DNA from: Chitinophaga rupis
GTDB lineage: Bacteria; Bacteroidota; Bacteroidia; Chitinophagales; Chitinophagaceae
Reading direction: 5' to 3'
DNA length: 64,000 nucleotides
Assembly: GCF_900109685.1 (NCBI RefSeq)
Contig: NZ_FOBB01000004.1
Location: 282,117-346,116 of the forward strand
Shown here: positions 43,148 through 51,608 of the stretch, piece after piece
How positions within the stretch are numbered: the first letter of the stretch is position 1
Layout of the letters: the number at the start of each line of letters is the position of its first letter
Translations under genes and position numbers: made by a program
Notes under the pieces: model-generated
Seen by the model: only the letters and a program-made list of their open reading frames with translations
Databases searched by the model: none
Told to the model about the DNA's origin: nothing

Positions 43148-44095
43148 ATGAAGAACATCAAGATCATTGAGGTTAAATCGGAAATAGGTGCTGGTACACG
43201 TGGCGCCAGCCTGGGAATAGATGCTATCAAGATTGCGGCACTGGACTTCATGAGCAATTTCTTTGTACACTTTCCGTCCGAAATAATAGAAACTGAGAAC
43301 AAGCTGTTATTTGAGCCGATAGAGTCCCCCTTTGCCAAAAGGATCAAAGGGATCTACAACATGTATGAGCGCATCAGCAAAAGCGTGTTTGATACGGTAA
43401 AATCCAACTGGTTCCCGGTAGTATTATCCGGCGACCATAGCACAGCCGGCGCCACCATTGCAGGCCTTAAAATGGCTCATCCCAAAGCCAAGCTGGGGGT
43501 AATATGGATCGATGCCCATGCCGACCTGCATACCCCCTACACTACCCCTTCCGGCAACATGCACGGGATGCCCCTGGCTGCCTCCATTGCGGAAGACAAC
43601 CTGGAATTTAAAGCCCATGAGCTGGACGACAACACCGCCAAAATGTGGAATGCCCTTAAGAATATTGGTAAAATATCGCCCAAGGTAATGCCGGAAGATA
43701 TTGTGTTCATTTCCCTGCGGGATTATGAAAAGGAAGAAGACCACCTGATCAAAAAATACGGTATGAAGGTGATCACTACCAGCGAGGTAAGGCGCAAAGG
43801 CCCGGAGAACATTTCCCGCTCTGTATTCCGCTACCTGAGCGATTGTGATTACATCTACATTTCTTTTGACGTTGACAGCCTGGATGCTTCTATTTCCAAG
43901 GGCACGGGCACCCCGGTGAGCAACGGCCTGCGGGAAAGGGAAGCCGAAGATCTGATCGCCAAATTTATGCAGCACCGCAAGATCTGCTGTTTTGAAATAA
44001 CGGAAGTGAACCCCACCCTGGACCGTGAGAACCTGATGGCGGAGATTGCATTTAATATACTTCAGCGGAGTGTGAATGTGCTGATGGTTAATTAA
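43148..44095 (+). CDS. Arginase-family ureohydrolase
   Basis: From the ATG at 43148 the protein has about 315 residues. Binuclear manganese-binding motifs are visible: SGDHSTAGA, WIDAHADLHTP and SFDVDSLDAS, with SGNMHGMPLA and GTGTPVSNG around the substrate site and a late EVNPTLD. The SGNxHGMPLA motif favours arginase, which makes ornithine and urea, over agmatinase; a formimidoylglutamase cannot be excluded. The upstream TTG at 43139 is not needed. Its stop codon directly abuts that of the convergent DUF3810 gene, with no bases between. Confidence 0.9.
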   Translation: MKNIKIIEVKSEIGAGTRGASLGIDAIKIAALDFMSNFFVHFPSEIIETENKLLFEPIESPFAKRIKGIYNMYERISKSVFDTVKSNWFPVVLSGDHSTAGATIAGLKMAHPKAKLGVIWIDAHADLHTPYTTPSGNMHGMPLAASIAEDNLEFKAHELDDNTAKMWNALKNIGKISPKVMPEDIVFISLRDYEKEEDHLIKKYGMKVITTSEVRRKGPENISRSVFRYLSDCDYIYISFDVDSLDASISKGTGTPVSNGLREREAEDLIAKFMQHRKICCFEITEVNPTLDRENLMAEIAFNILQRSVNVLMVN

Positions 44096-45190
44096 TTATT
44101 CGGGTATCCTGAAATACGCAACCAGCCAGCCTACCACCTCACTGTAGCTGTAAATGCCTTTTTCCTGTTTGTTGGCTTTCAGGTACTGATCATACAAGAG
44201 CTGGGAATAATCGTCCAGCGGACCGCGGAAGGAGCGGTAAAAATCAACTACATATTTATAATCTGCCTTTATGCCGGGTACGGCGCGGCTCCATACCTGG
44301 CGGGCCAGTGCAGTATCGCGCCGGGCCAGCTGGCCGGTGCTGTACAGGAACATTTCCAGGTTGGCGGCATAACGGAAACGTATATCCGGTGAATGGTCAG
44401 CTACCAGGTAACCTACAAAATTGGCAGTTTCCTCCGGCGCATAGCCCAGCTGGTGGGCTATTTCATGGCAGGTGGTAAAAGGCTGGGTAAACCCGGGTGT
44501 GGTGGTATTCACCTGCGCCTCGTTGGTAAAGGGATTTAAATAACCCGTTACGCCCATATAATTAAGCCAATGGCTGTAAATTGGCTTTTTTATGGAAGGA
44601 CGCTTATACTGCAGCAACGGCCATTTTACAGCGGCCTGTTCATACGCCAGGGTTGCACGCTGGAACAGCCGGGCGCTGTCGGGGTCAGGAGCGGCAATAC
44701 CGCTGGTATCGCCCAAAGCGGCCTTTTGCTGGTTCACCTGCTGTAATAATGTATCGGCCAGCTTATATAACTGGTTGGTATTGTAGGGTTTTACCTGCAT
44801 GTGCAGCCCCATATCTGCGGCCAGCGAGTGCCGGCGATAGTTGTAACCCCATAGCAGCAGGAAGGCGAAATATACGCCCAGTATGAATCCCAGGGCGTTC
44901 AGCAATAGCAGGCCGGCGTGCTGCCAGCGGCCACGGAAGATATTATAACATAATTTTAACAAAAAAATGACCCCACCTATAACCCAGCCTGTATATATTA
45001 GATCGCCAACACTAAAAGGTATTGATCCTATGAGCCGTCTGAAGAATGTACTGATCCAAACATATAACCTATGAAAGTAGAATGAAGTAAAACCAGTACT
45101 GGTCGAGAACAGCAGCTTAAATAACAAAAGGCAGAATACGGTCATACCTATACGCGTAACCGATCTTTTAATCGCAGCTTTTATTTCCAT
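44096..45190 (-). CDS. DUF3810 membrane protein with a zinc-protease-like motif
   Basis: The 364-residue protein has three N-terminal membrane spans (about 15-35, 60-80, 90-115). A large extracytoplasmic domain follows, with HEIAH at 242-246 in TTCHEIAHQLGYAPEE, the classic zinc-binding HExxH. This is the DUF3810 layout; a metallopeptidase role is likely but not proven. It is divergent from the fructosamine kinase gene with only 19 bases between start codons, so their promoters must overlap. Confidence 0.88.
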   Translation of the reverse strand: MEIKAAIKRSVTRIGMTVFCLLLFKLLFSTSTGFTSFYFHRLYVWISTFFRRLIGSIPFSVGDLIYTGWVIGGVIFLLKLCYNIFRGRWQHAGLLLLNALGFILGVYFAFLLLWGYNYRRHSLAADMGLHMQVKPYNTNQLYKLADTLLQQVNQQKAALGDTSGIAAPDPDSARLFQRATLAYEQAAVKWPLLQYKRPSIKKPIYSHWLNYMGVTGYLNPFTNEAQVNTTTPGFTQPFTTCHEIAHQLGYAPEETANFVGYLVADHSPDIRFRYAANLEMFLYSTGQLARRDTALARQVWSRAVPGIKADYKYVVDFYRSFRGPLDDYSQLLYDQYLKANKQEKGIYSYSEVVGWLVAYFRIPE

Positions 45191-45209
45191 AATAACCTAT
45201 AACCGAAAA

Positions 45210-46094
45210 ATGAAGGCAGATGCACTTTTTCTAAACGAACTGTCTATACAACTATCTGCAAAACTGGCGGTGAAAATACAGATTAATCACGCAGAAAGGA
45301 TCAATGGCGGAGATATTAATGAAACCTACCGCCTGGATACCAATGAAGGCAACTGGTTCCTGAAAATTAACGATGGCCGCCGCTATCCTGATATGTTTGC
45401 CAAAGAGTACAGCGGGCTGGATACCCTGCGCAAAACCAATACTTTTACGCTGCCGGAACCGCTATGCTACGGCAATATTCACAGCCGTGGCTTCCTGGTG
45501 ACCAGCTTTATGAAAAAGGGCGGGGTTACCCACGATTTCTGGGAGCAGTTCGCAGGCTCCCTCTGCAAGCTGCATCGCAATACACAATCCTACTTCGGAT
45601 TTCCTGAATCCAACTACATAGGTACGCTTAAACAGTTTAACACACCGTACACTACCTGGCCGGTGTTCTATGCCTTTAACCGCCTGATGCCCCTGGTAAA
45701 ACAGGCCTACGACCGTTGTGTGCTGGAAAAGGCTACGGTTAAGCAGCTGGAGAAGCTCTGTAAACGACTGCCTGCTATTTTCCCCGAAGAGCCGCCTGCC
45801 CTGCTGCATGGCGATCTGTGGTCCGGCAATTTTATGGTAGGCCCGGATGGCAAAGCCTGTATCTATGACCCGGCCGTGTATTACGGCCACCGGGAAATGG
45901 ACCTGGCCATGACCCGCCTGTTCGGTGGTTTTGATACCCGCTTTTATTATGCCTACGAACACATTTATCCCCTGGCCAATGGCTGGCAGCAACGTATAGG
46001 CATTTGCCAGCTGTATCCCATGCTGGTACATGCGCTGTTATTTGGCGGCAACTATGTGGATAGTATTAAAGGGGTGCTGAAAGAGTGGGAGTGA
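45210..46094 (+). CDS. Fructosamine-kinase-family protein
   Basis: The 294-residue protein has the aminoglycoside-phosphotransferase-like kinase fold of fructosamine/ketosamine kinases: GGDINETYRLDT near the start, FLKIN with the ATP-binding lysine, LLHGDLWSGNFM as catalytic loop and CIYDPAVYYGHREMDLAM as metal-binding DPA motif. These enzymes phosphorylate Amadori products on proteins so that the sugar falls off. The length is normal. A word-repeat island starts on the base after its stop codon. Confidence 0.93.
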   Translation: MKADALFLNELSIQLSAKLAVKIQINHAERINGGDINETYRLDTNEGNWFLKINDGRRYPDMFAKEYSGLDTLRKTNTFTLPEPLCYGNIHSRGFLVTSFMKKGGVTHDFWEQFAGSLCKLHRNTQSYFGFPESNYIGTLKQFNTPYTTWPVFYAFNRLMPLVKQAYDRCVLEKATVKQLEKLCKRLPAIFPEEPPALLHGDLWSGNFMVGPDGKACIYDPAVYYGHREMDLAMTRLFGGFDTRFYYAYEHIYPLANGWQQRIGICQLYPMLVHALLFGGNYVDSIKGVLKEWE

Positions 46095-46233
46095 ATAGTC
46101 CATGGTCAATGGTCCATAGTCCATAGCATTGTACCATGAGGACATAGTGCGAGCATCAGACATAAGGTTTGGCAGAAAGTTTAAGGATTATCAAAGCGCA
46201 GCAGGCCATGGACCATCGACTATGGACCATGGG
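46095..46233. repeat. Word-repeat island, CCATGGTC family, with inverted arms
   Basis: The left arm (46095-46127) reads AGTCCATGGTCAATGGTCC and CATAGTCCATAGC. The right arm (46203-46233) carries the complementary words CCATGGACCATCGACTATGG. About 75 bases of unrelated sequence lie between. The element fills the gap between two convergent genes: it starts right after one stop codon and ends seven bases before the other. Confidence 0.88.
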
Positions 46234-46240
46234 CCCCAAA

Positions 46241-48301
46241 CTACCTCCTCACCCCATGCTCTTTAATAAACAGCAGCATTTTTACAAACTCATCTTCAAT
46301 GATCGGGAAGTATTTGTTCATGTCGGCAGAGATGTCGGCATAAAGGGTTTCTATTTTTTCGAGTGTATTGTCGGGATCTTCGCGGAGGGCATCTTCCATC
46401 TCCTGGATCTTATCTGTTAGCCAGGTAAGGCCTACCATGGCAAAGTTGGGTTTTAGCTTATGTACCTGGTTCTTCAGGCTTTCCAGGTCTTTTTCATGCA
46501 CATAGTTTTCCAGCTTACGTACTTCCGTACGGATGGTTTTGATAAAGATCTCAAACAGGTCTGCTGCGTAAGCAATGTTGTTTTCATACAAAGTACGCAG
46601 GTACCTCGCATTCAGCTCCTGGTGGAACTCGTAACCATTAATGTGCAGTTCTTCTGCTTCCTCCATTATTAAGGCAGTTTCTTCTTCGTTCAGGTATTTG
46701 TTGAGTATTTGTAATAACTGATCCGGCGTATAAGGCTTTGTCAGGATATCTGTTATTCCAATAGTACGGGCCATGGTGGCGGTGCTTTCCATAGTTACTG
46801 CGGTGGTAGCTACAATAGGAGTGGCTACATTTGGCAGCTTTTCGTCGGCGCGTATCCGTTTGGTCAGCTCAAATCCATCCATACCGGGTATGCGGATGTC
46901 CATCAGGATCAGGTCATATTGCCGGTTGTCCAGGAAATAAATAGCGTCGGGAGCATTGGTGGCCAGCTGGCAATGGATATGGTATTTTTCCAGCAGGCTA
47001 ATGATGTAACGGAGGTTCATAGGATTATCCTCAATGACCAGCAACCTGGCCCCCCCGAAATCAATATGCCTGCGCCGCGGGCCGTACCGCACGCCGGATA
47101 TTGCCGGTTTATTGGTGTCAATGAACGGAAGGTTGAATGAGAAACAGGTACTGTAGCCGGGATGTTCTTCTACCAGTATATTGCCGCCCTGCCTTTCTAC
47201 CAGCTGTTTTGCAATGGCCAGCCCTAAACCGGTACCACCGTAAATTTCACGGATCTCTTTTTCTGCCTGCTTATAATTCTGAAAAACCAGCTCCAGTTTG
47301 TCCTTCCGGATGCCGATGCCGGTATCACAAACCCGGAACCGCACCCATAATTTATTGTCCTGCCAGCTTTCCAGCGTGGCGGTTAGTATTATTTCCCCTT
47401 CTTTTGTAAACTTATCTGCATTCCCCAACAAATTCATTAAGATCTGGTTCAGCAGGAGGTCGTCTCCTACCAGCAGGTGTTGTAGCTGGGCATCTACCGT
47501 GGCTGATATCTTAACCGGCCGCTGACCAATTTTCAGCTCAAAGGTATGCTTTAATGACTGGATTAGCTCACCCAGGTTAAATTCCCGCTGGTTCACCTGC
47601 AGCTCCCCTGCTTCTATACGGGAAATGTCCAGTATATCGGTTATAAGGCCCAGCAGGATCCCGGAGGAATGCTTAAGCGTTTTTACATATTCCAGCTGCC
47701 GCAGGTCCAGGTGGGTTTCTTCCAGCAGGTGGGCCATGCCAATGATCACATTCAGGGGGGTGCGTATTTCATGGCTCATATTGGCCAGGAACTCTTTCTG
47801 GTATTTCTGGGCTTCTTCCGCATCCTGCCGGGCCCGTTCCAGCTCCCGCTGCATAAGGCGGCGCCGGGTTACATCCACAATTTGCCACATGCTGCCTTTA
47901 TACTGGCCATTTTCTGCCAGGGGCAGGTAGCTGATCTCTATGGCGCGCCCGTCTATAAAGGTCACCGGCCAGCCATAATAGGGTTTCTGGCGCAGGCGCA
48001 GCTCCTTCATTTTCTCTTCAAACCCCTCGGGGTCAATAATATATGGGCGGAAAAAGCTGATAATTTCCTGGTAGGATTTATGCAGGATAGATTCGCCTGC
48101 GGGCCCAATATCAAACGAACTGATCACAACAGGATTGACCCAGATCAGGTAATTTTGCGCATTGGTGATCAATACCCCGGCGCTGGTATTATGCAGAAAT
48201 TCTGAGATGGGTAGGGAAAAGATAGCCTGTTCCTCCGAATTTGGCATATTGGCGGTTACAAAAGGTGTATTTCGGTGTCCCAGTCTAACTTTGGCCTTCA
48301 T
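46241..48301 (-). CDS. PAS-containing hybrid histidine kinase with receiver and Hpt domains
   Basis: The 686-residue cytoplasmic phosphorelay protein has a PAS-like sensor (about 30-145), HisKA with His177 in MSHEIRTPLN, and an ATPase domain (about 270-392, with DTGIGI and GGTGLGLAI). A receiver (about 418-535) has phospho-acceptor Asp468 in LILMDIRIPGMDG. A C-terminal Hpt (about 570-675) has His614 in QVHKLKPNF. All four phosphotransfer sites are intact. No transmembrane span and no partner regulator are adjacent, so the output is unknown. Confidence 0.93.
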   Translation of the reverse strand: MKAKVRLGHRNTPFVTANMPNSEEQAIFSLPISEFLHNTSAGVLITNAQNYLIWVNPVVISSFDIGPAGESILHKSYQEIISFFRPYIIDPEGFEEKMKELRLRQKPYYGWPVTFIDGRAIEISYLPLAENGQYKGSMWQIVDVTRRRLMQRELERARQDAEEAQKYQKEFLANMSHEIRTPLNVIIGMAHLLEETHLDLRQLEYVKTLKHSSGILLGLITDILDISRIEAGELQVNQREFNLGELIQSLKHTFELKIGQRPVKISATVDAQLQHLLVGDDLLLNQILMNLLGNADKFTKEGEIILTATLESWQDNKLWVRFRVCDTGIGIRKDKLELVFQNYKQAEKEIREIYGGTGLGLAIAKQLVERQGGNILVEEHPGYSTCFSFNLPFIDTNKPAISGVRYGPRRRHIDFGGARLLVIEDNPMNLRYIISLLEKYHIHCQLATNAPDAIYFLDNRQYDLILMDIRIPGMDGFELTKRIRADEKLPNVATPIVATTAVTMESTATMARTIGITDILTKPYTPDQLLQILNKYLNEEETALIMEEAEELHINGYEFHQELNARYLRTLYENNIAYAADLFEIFIKTIRTEVRKLENYVHEKDLESLKNQVHKLKPNFAMVGLTWLTDKIQEMEDALREDPDNTLEKIETLYADISADMNKYFPIIEDEFVKMLLFIKEHGVRR

Positions 48302-48417
48302 GGTTCATTTTTCACGGGATAGAGTATACAGGAAAATGTTTTCACAGACAGCAGCACAGGCTCGACGCATTGATAATCAACAAATTTAGGAAATTTTTAC
48401 ATTTACAATAATTTTGC

Positions 48418-48425
48418 TACCTTTG
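48418..48425 (+). promoter_or_regulatory. Probable -7 element of the DUF177-rpmF-plsX unit
   Basis: TACCTTTG matches TAnnTTTG. A weak -33-like ATTTTT lies about 20 bases upstream. The DUF177 start is about 113 bases downstream, leaving a long leader. A second TAACTTTG occurs at 48491-48498. Confidence 0.5.
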
Positions 48426-48537
48426 CATCCCTCTAAAAGTGGAGGACTGTTTTATAGGAAACGAGCCCTAGTTCTTTTCTTAAAAGTAAATAACTTTGCG
48501 CACGTTCCATCTGACTTTGACATCAAATTTTAATCAG

Positions 48538-49074
48538 ATGAAATCACTCCGTGAATTTGATATAGCCTTTGTAGGACTGAAACCCGGAGTGCATGCCTTT
48601 CAGTACCAAATTACGGATAGTTTTTTTGAAAATTACGGTCCGCAGGATTTTAGTAACTGCAATGCAACGGTAAAGCTGCAATTTGATAAAAAAAGCAGCT
48701 TTTTCATGCTAAAATTCGAAATAGGCGGCACAATAACGGTAATTTGTGACAGATGCGGGGCACCGTTTGAATTACAGCTTTGGGATGATTTTGACCAGGT
48801 GGTGAAGCTGGTAGAGAACCCGGACGAATTGGAAAGCGATGAAGATCCGGATGTGACCTACATCTCAAAAACAGAATCGCACTTTAGTGTGGCTGATCTG
48901 ATCTATGAGTTCATTAACCTCAGCATTCCCATGCAGCGCATCCATCCGGATGATGCCAGCGGGAAAAGCGGTTGTGATCCAAAGGTGCTGGATATGCTGA
49001 ATAAAATGAACCAGCCGGAAGGGGATGATAAGAATCCCATCTGGAAAGACCTGGACAAGTTCCGGGAGAACTGA
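48538..49074 (+). CDS. DUF177 (YceD-like) protein
   Basis: From the ATG at 48538 the protein has 178 residues, starting MKSLREFDIAF. Family landmarks are the central ITVICDRCGAPFEL with one CxxC and the late SIPMQRIHPDDASGKSGCDP. DUF177 proteins sit before rpmF in most bacteria and have been linked to 23S rRNA maturation. Here rpmF and plsX follow in the usual order. An extended frame from 48496 adds 14 residues without family similarity. Confidence 0.92.
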   Translation: MKSLREFDIAFVGLKPGVHAFQYQITDSFFENYGPQDFSNCNATVKLQFDKKSSFFMLKFEIGGTITVICDRCGAPFELQLWDDFDQVVKLVENPDELESDEDPDVTYISKTESHFSVADLIYEFINLSIPMQRIHPDDASGKSGCDPKVLDMLNKMNQPEGDDKNPIWKDLDKFREN

Positions 49075-49080
49075 GGATGA

Positions 49081-49210
49081 TCTTAGATTTACGATTTTAG
49101 ATTTTAGATTTAAATCGGATCGTAAGTCAAGGAAAATAAAATATACGATTTTAGATTGATCGGAATAGTAGATCTGGATCGTAAAATCTAAACTCTGAAA
49201 TCTTAAATTG
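49081..49210. repeat. Word-repeat island, GATTTTAGATTT family, with inverted arms
   Basis: The left arm (about 49081-49124) holds ACGATTTTAGATTTTAGATT. A middle copy, CGATTTTAGATTGATCGG, is at 49146-49163. The right arm (49177-49210) carries the complement (TCGTAAAATCTAAA and GAAATCTTAAAT). It fills the gap between the DUF177 stop codon and rpmF. Confidence 0.85.
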
Positions 49211-49217
49211 ATATACA

Positions 49218-49412
49218 ATGCCAAATCCTAAACGCAGACACTCTCAGCAAAGATCAGCTAAGAGAAGAACGCATTACAAGGCTGTTGCGGATACTTTAAG
49301 CACTGATAGCGCAACCGGAGAAGTGCACCTGAGACATCGTGCTCATTGGGTAGAAGACAAATTATACTACAAAGGAAAGGTAGTGCTGGAGAAACAGAAC
49401 AGCGCTAAATAA
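49218..49412 (+). CDS. rpmF: 50S ribosomal protein L32
   Basis: The 64-residue basic protein starts MPNPKRRHSQQRSAKRRTHY, the standard L32 N-terminus, and ends in a short beta segment (HRAHWVEDKLYYKGKVVLE). It has no cysteines, so it is the zinc-free form. It binds 23S rRNA in the large subunit. It lies between DUF177 and plsX as in most bacteria, but both flanking gaps are expanded by word-repeat islands. Confidence 0.97.
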   Translation: MPNPKRRHSQQRSAKRRTHYKAVADTLSTDSATGEVHLRHRAHWVEDKLYYKGKVVLEKQNSAK

Positions 49413-49440
49413 TTTTACTTTCGTACCAGCGGGTATTAAG

Positions 49441-49542
49441 TTAATTACGAATTGTCAATTACGAATTACGAATTGGGATTACGCGGATGATTATCTTCGT
49501 TGTATTTTGATTCGTAATTTGTAATGCAATAATTCGTAATTT
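49441..49542. repeat. Word-repeat island, AATTACGAATT family, with inverted arms
   Basis: The left arm (49441-49475) is TTAATTACGAATTGTCAATT followed by ACGAATTACGAATTG. The right arm (49511-49542) carries the reverse words (TTCGTAATTTGTAATGC, AATTCGTAATTT). The spacer is about 35 bases. It fills the rpmF-plsX gap. The right-arm words contain TAATTTG-like stretches that could act as -7 elements for plsX. Confidence 0.85.
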
Positions 49543-49577
49543 TTGTGTATTCTACCTTAAGACAAACTAACGTTACA

Positions 49578-50528
49578 ATGCGAATTGGGCTTGATATGAT
49601 GGGAGGCGACTATGCCCCCCAGGAAGCAGTAAAAGGAGTAAAATTATTTTTAGAAACTGTTGCCACCAAAGCGCACCTGGTACTCTTAGGGGATGAACAA
49701 GCCATCGCTCCCCTGCTTGCAGCAGCGCAGATCCCTGCATCAGACTATACTATCGTACATGCCCCGCAGGTAATTGGCATGCATGAGCACCCTACCAAAG
49801 CACTCAAAGAAAAGCAACAATCCTCTATTGCCATCGGATTTCACCTTTTACAGAACGGGAAAATAGATGCCTTCATCAGCGCAGGCAATACCGGCGCCAT
49901 GATGGTGGGTACCTTTTATTCCATTAAATCCATAGAAGGCGTACAAAGGCCTACCATCAGCACCCCCGTTCCCCGGGAAGACGGTTCTTTTGGTTTGCTG
50001 CTGGATGTGGGCATTAATTCGGACTGTAAACCGGAAAACCTGGTACAATTTGCCATACTGGGCTCCCTGTATGCCAAGCATATCCTGAAAAGGGATAACC
50101 CTACTGTGGGTTTACTGAACATCGGGGAAGAGGAAGGCAAGGGGAACCTGCTGGCACAGGCCACCTATCCCCTGCTGAAAGAACATCCGCAGCTGAACTT
50201 TACCGGCAATATAGAAGGCCGCCATATTTTCAGCAACAAGGCAGATGTGATCGTATGTGAAGGATTTACCGGCAATGTAGTGCTGAAAATGGCAGAATCG
50301 TTCCATGAGATCGCGGTAAAACGCAACATCAGGGATGAATACCTGGACCGTTTTAATTTTGAGACCTATGGCGGTACCCCGGTACTGGGTGTATCCCAGC
50401 CGGTGATCATTGGCCACGGCATTTCAGAAGCAGCAGCCTTTAAGAACATGATCACACTGGCGCAGCAGATGATAGAGAGCAAGCTGCTGGAAAAGATCAA
50501 AGAAAGCTTTAACGGAAAGCAGAGCTAA
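49578..50528 (+). CDS. plsX: Phosphate acyltransferase PlsX
   Basis: From the ATG at 49578 the protein has 316 residues, starting MRIGLDMMGGDYAP, the standard PlsX N-terminus. Other landmarks are AFISAGNTGAMM, GLLLDVGINSDCKPENL, VGLLNIGEEEGKG and VCEGFTGNVVLK. PlsX makes acyl-phosphate from acyl-ACP for phospholipid synthesis at the membrane. The cluster order DUF177-rpmF-plsX is typical, but fabH, which often follows, is absent here and a terminator comes instead. The longer frame from 49545 starts in the repeat island and is not needed. Confidence 0.97.
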   Translation: MRIGLDMMGGDYAPQEAVKGVKLFLETVATKAHLVLLGDEQAIAPLLAAAQIPASDYTIVHAPQVIGMHEHPTKALKEKQQSSIAIGFHLLQNGKIDAFISAGNTGAMMVGTFYSIKSIEGVQRPTISTPVPREDGSFGLLLDVGINSDCKPENLVQFAILGSLYAKHILKRDNPTVGLLNIGEEEGKGNLLAQATYPLLKEHPQLNFTGNIEGRHIFSNKADVIVCEGFTGNVVLKMAESFHEIAVKRNIRDEYLDRFNFETYGGTPVLGVSQPVIIGHGISEAAAFKNMITLAQQMIESKLLEKIKESFNGKQS

Positions 50529-50553
50529 CCACTCCCTGCTAACGGCAAATAAG

Positions 50554-50591
50554 AAAAGAGCGTATATCCGTATGGGTACACGCTCTTTTTT
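50554..50591 (+). terminator. Rho-independent terminator after plsX
   Basis: AAAAGAGCGT (50554-50563) pairs with ACGCTCTTTT (50580-50589) and is followed by more T residues. Confidence 0.85.
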
Positions 50592-50646
50592 ATTGGGCCG
50601 CAACGCAATAGCGATTATTTGAACAAAAGCCTTGTTTAACAGACTG

Positions 50647-51033
50647 TTAATGCGCCGGCACCGCTTTTTGCACGCCCTTCTGCAGCTTGTGGTATTGCAG
50701 GTAAGACACGGCCAGTATGCCCAGGAACACCAGGGGCATAACACGGTTGGCCACCGGATCACCGGCTGCGGTATGCGCCATGAAGGCGGCAATAAAGGTG
50801 AAGGTGAACCCGGCATAGGTCCACTCCTTAATGCGGGGGCCTACAGGCGCCAGCAGTAAAATGGCCCCTATGAGCTTGGCAATGGCCAGCTCTACCCGGA
50901 AATGGTCCGGGTAGCCCAGGTGGTGGAAAGCTTCTGTAAGGGCCGGCTGTGTAAAATAAGAATAGGCTGAGAAGGCCATCATTAACGCTACAATTGCAGT
51001 GGTTATCCAGTAAATGATCTTTGTTGCTTTCAT
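50647..51033 (-). CDS. DoxX-family membrane protein
   Basis: The 128-residue protein has four membrane spans. It resembles DoxX-like proteins, with SAYSYFTQPALTEAFHHLGYP in the first loop and LAIAKLIGAILLLAP in the second span. Many such genes respond to electrophile or oxidative stress. It diverges from an HxlR regulator gene with about 120 bases between, so it is probably controlled by it. Confidence 0.88.
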   Translation of the reverse strand: MKATKIIYWITTAIVALMMAFSAYSYFTQPALTEAFHHLGYPDHFRVELAIAKLIGAILLLAPVGPRIKEWTYAGFTFTFIAAFMAHTAAGDPVANRVMPLVFLGILAVSYLQYHKLQKGVQKAVPAH

Positions 51034-51088
51034 ATTTCAGTAGATTTTCTGTTCCATTAGTTTAAGAATGCAAAACTAGGTACATTTG

Positions 51089-51141
51089 CTAACCATTTAT
51101 TAGTACTATACGATAGGTTAGTAGTAACCTTTTGGTTAGTT
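51089..51141. promoter_or_regulatory. Candidate HxlR operator cluster
   Basis: The DoxX-HxlR gap contains a palindrome GGTTA-GTAG-TAACC at 51116-51129, plus a GCTAACCA half site near 51089 and GGTTAGTT at 51134-51141. Repeated GGTTAG/CTAACC half sites in a divergent promoter are typical of regulator binding sites. The assignment to HxlR is inference. Confidence 0.55.
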
Positions 51142-51154
51142 AAAACTGCGAGAT

Positions 51155-51535
51155 ATGCCATATGATACTTTAGAGGAACAGCCCTTCACTGAAACCGTAA
51201 CACCAGCAGCATGCAGCAATCACCTGCGGGCCGTGGGCGATGCGCTATACGTGATCGGCGGGAAATGGAAACTGCGCGTTATTATTGCCCTGGGGCATGG
51301 CCATAAACGTTTTAATGAGCTGCAACGCGCCATTGAGGGCATTTCTGCCCGGGTGCTTTCCAATGAGCTGAAAGAGCTGGAGCTGAACGGGTTTATAACG
51401 CGTACCGTGCATACGCAAACACCGGTGGTGGTGGAATACACGCTTACTCCCTACAGCGCTACATTGAAGAACGTGATGGGCGCGCTGGCGGAATGGGGCT
51501 ACATGCACCGGGAAAAGATCATTAACGGGAAATGA
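51155..51535 (+). CDS. HxlR-family transcriptional regulator
   Basis: The 126-residue protein has a winged helix with the HxlR hallmark DALYVIGGKWKLRVIIAL, then FNELQRAIEGISARVLSNEL and EYTLTPYSATL. A single cysteine (Cys20) lies before the first helix, in the region where HxlR members such as YodB carry a redox-sensing cysteine. It probably represses itself and the divergent DoxX gene and may respond to thiol-reactive compounds. The sensing role is inferred. Confidence 0.92.
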   Translation: MPYDTLEEQPFTETVTPAACSNHLRAVGDALYVIGGKWKLRVIIALGHGHKRFNELQRAIEGISARVLSNELKELELNGFITRTVHTQTPVVVEYTLTPYSATLKNVMGALAEWGYMHREKIINGK

Positions 51536-51608
51536 TCCGCGTATAATTAATGCTCAACAATATGCTTTGCCATTACGGCTATGGCCATATGGGAATGACC
51601 CGCGCGTA

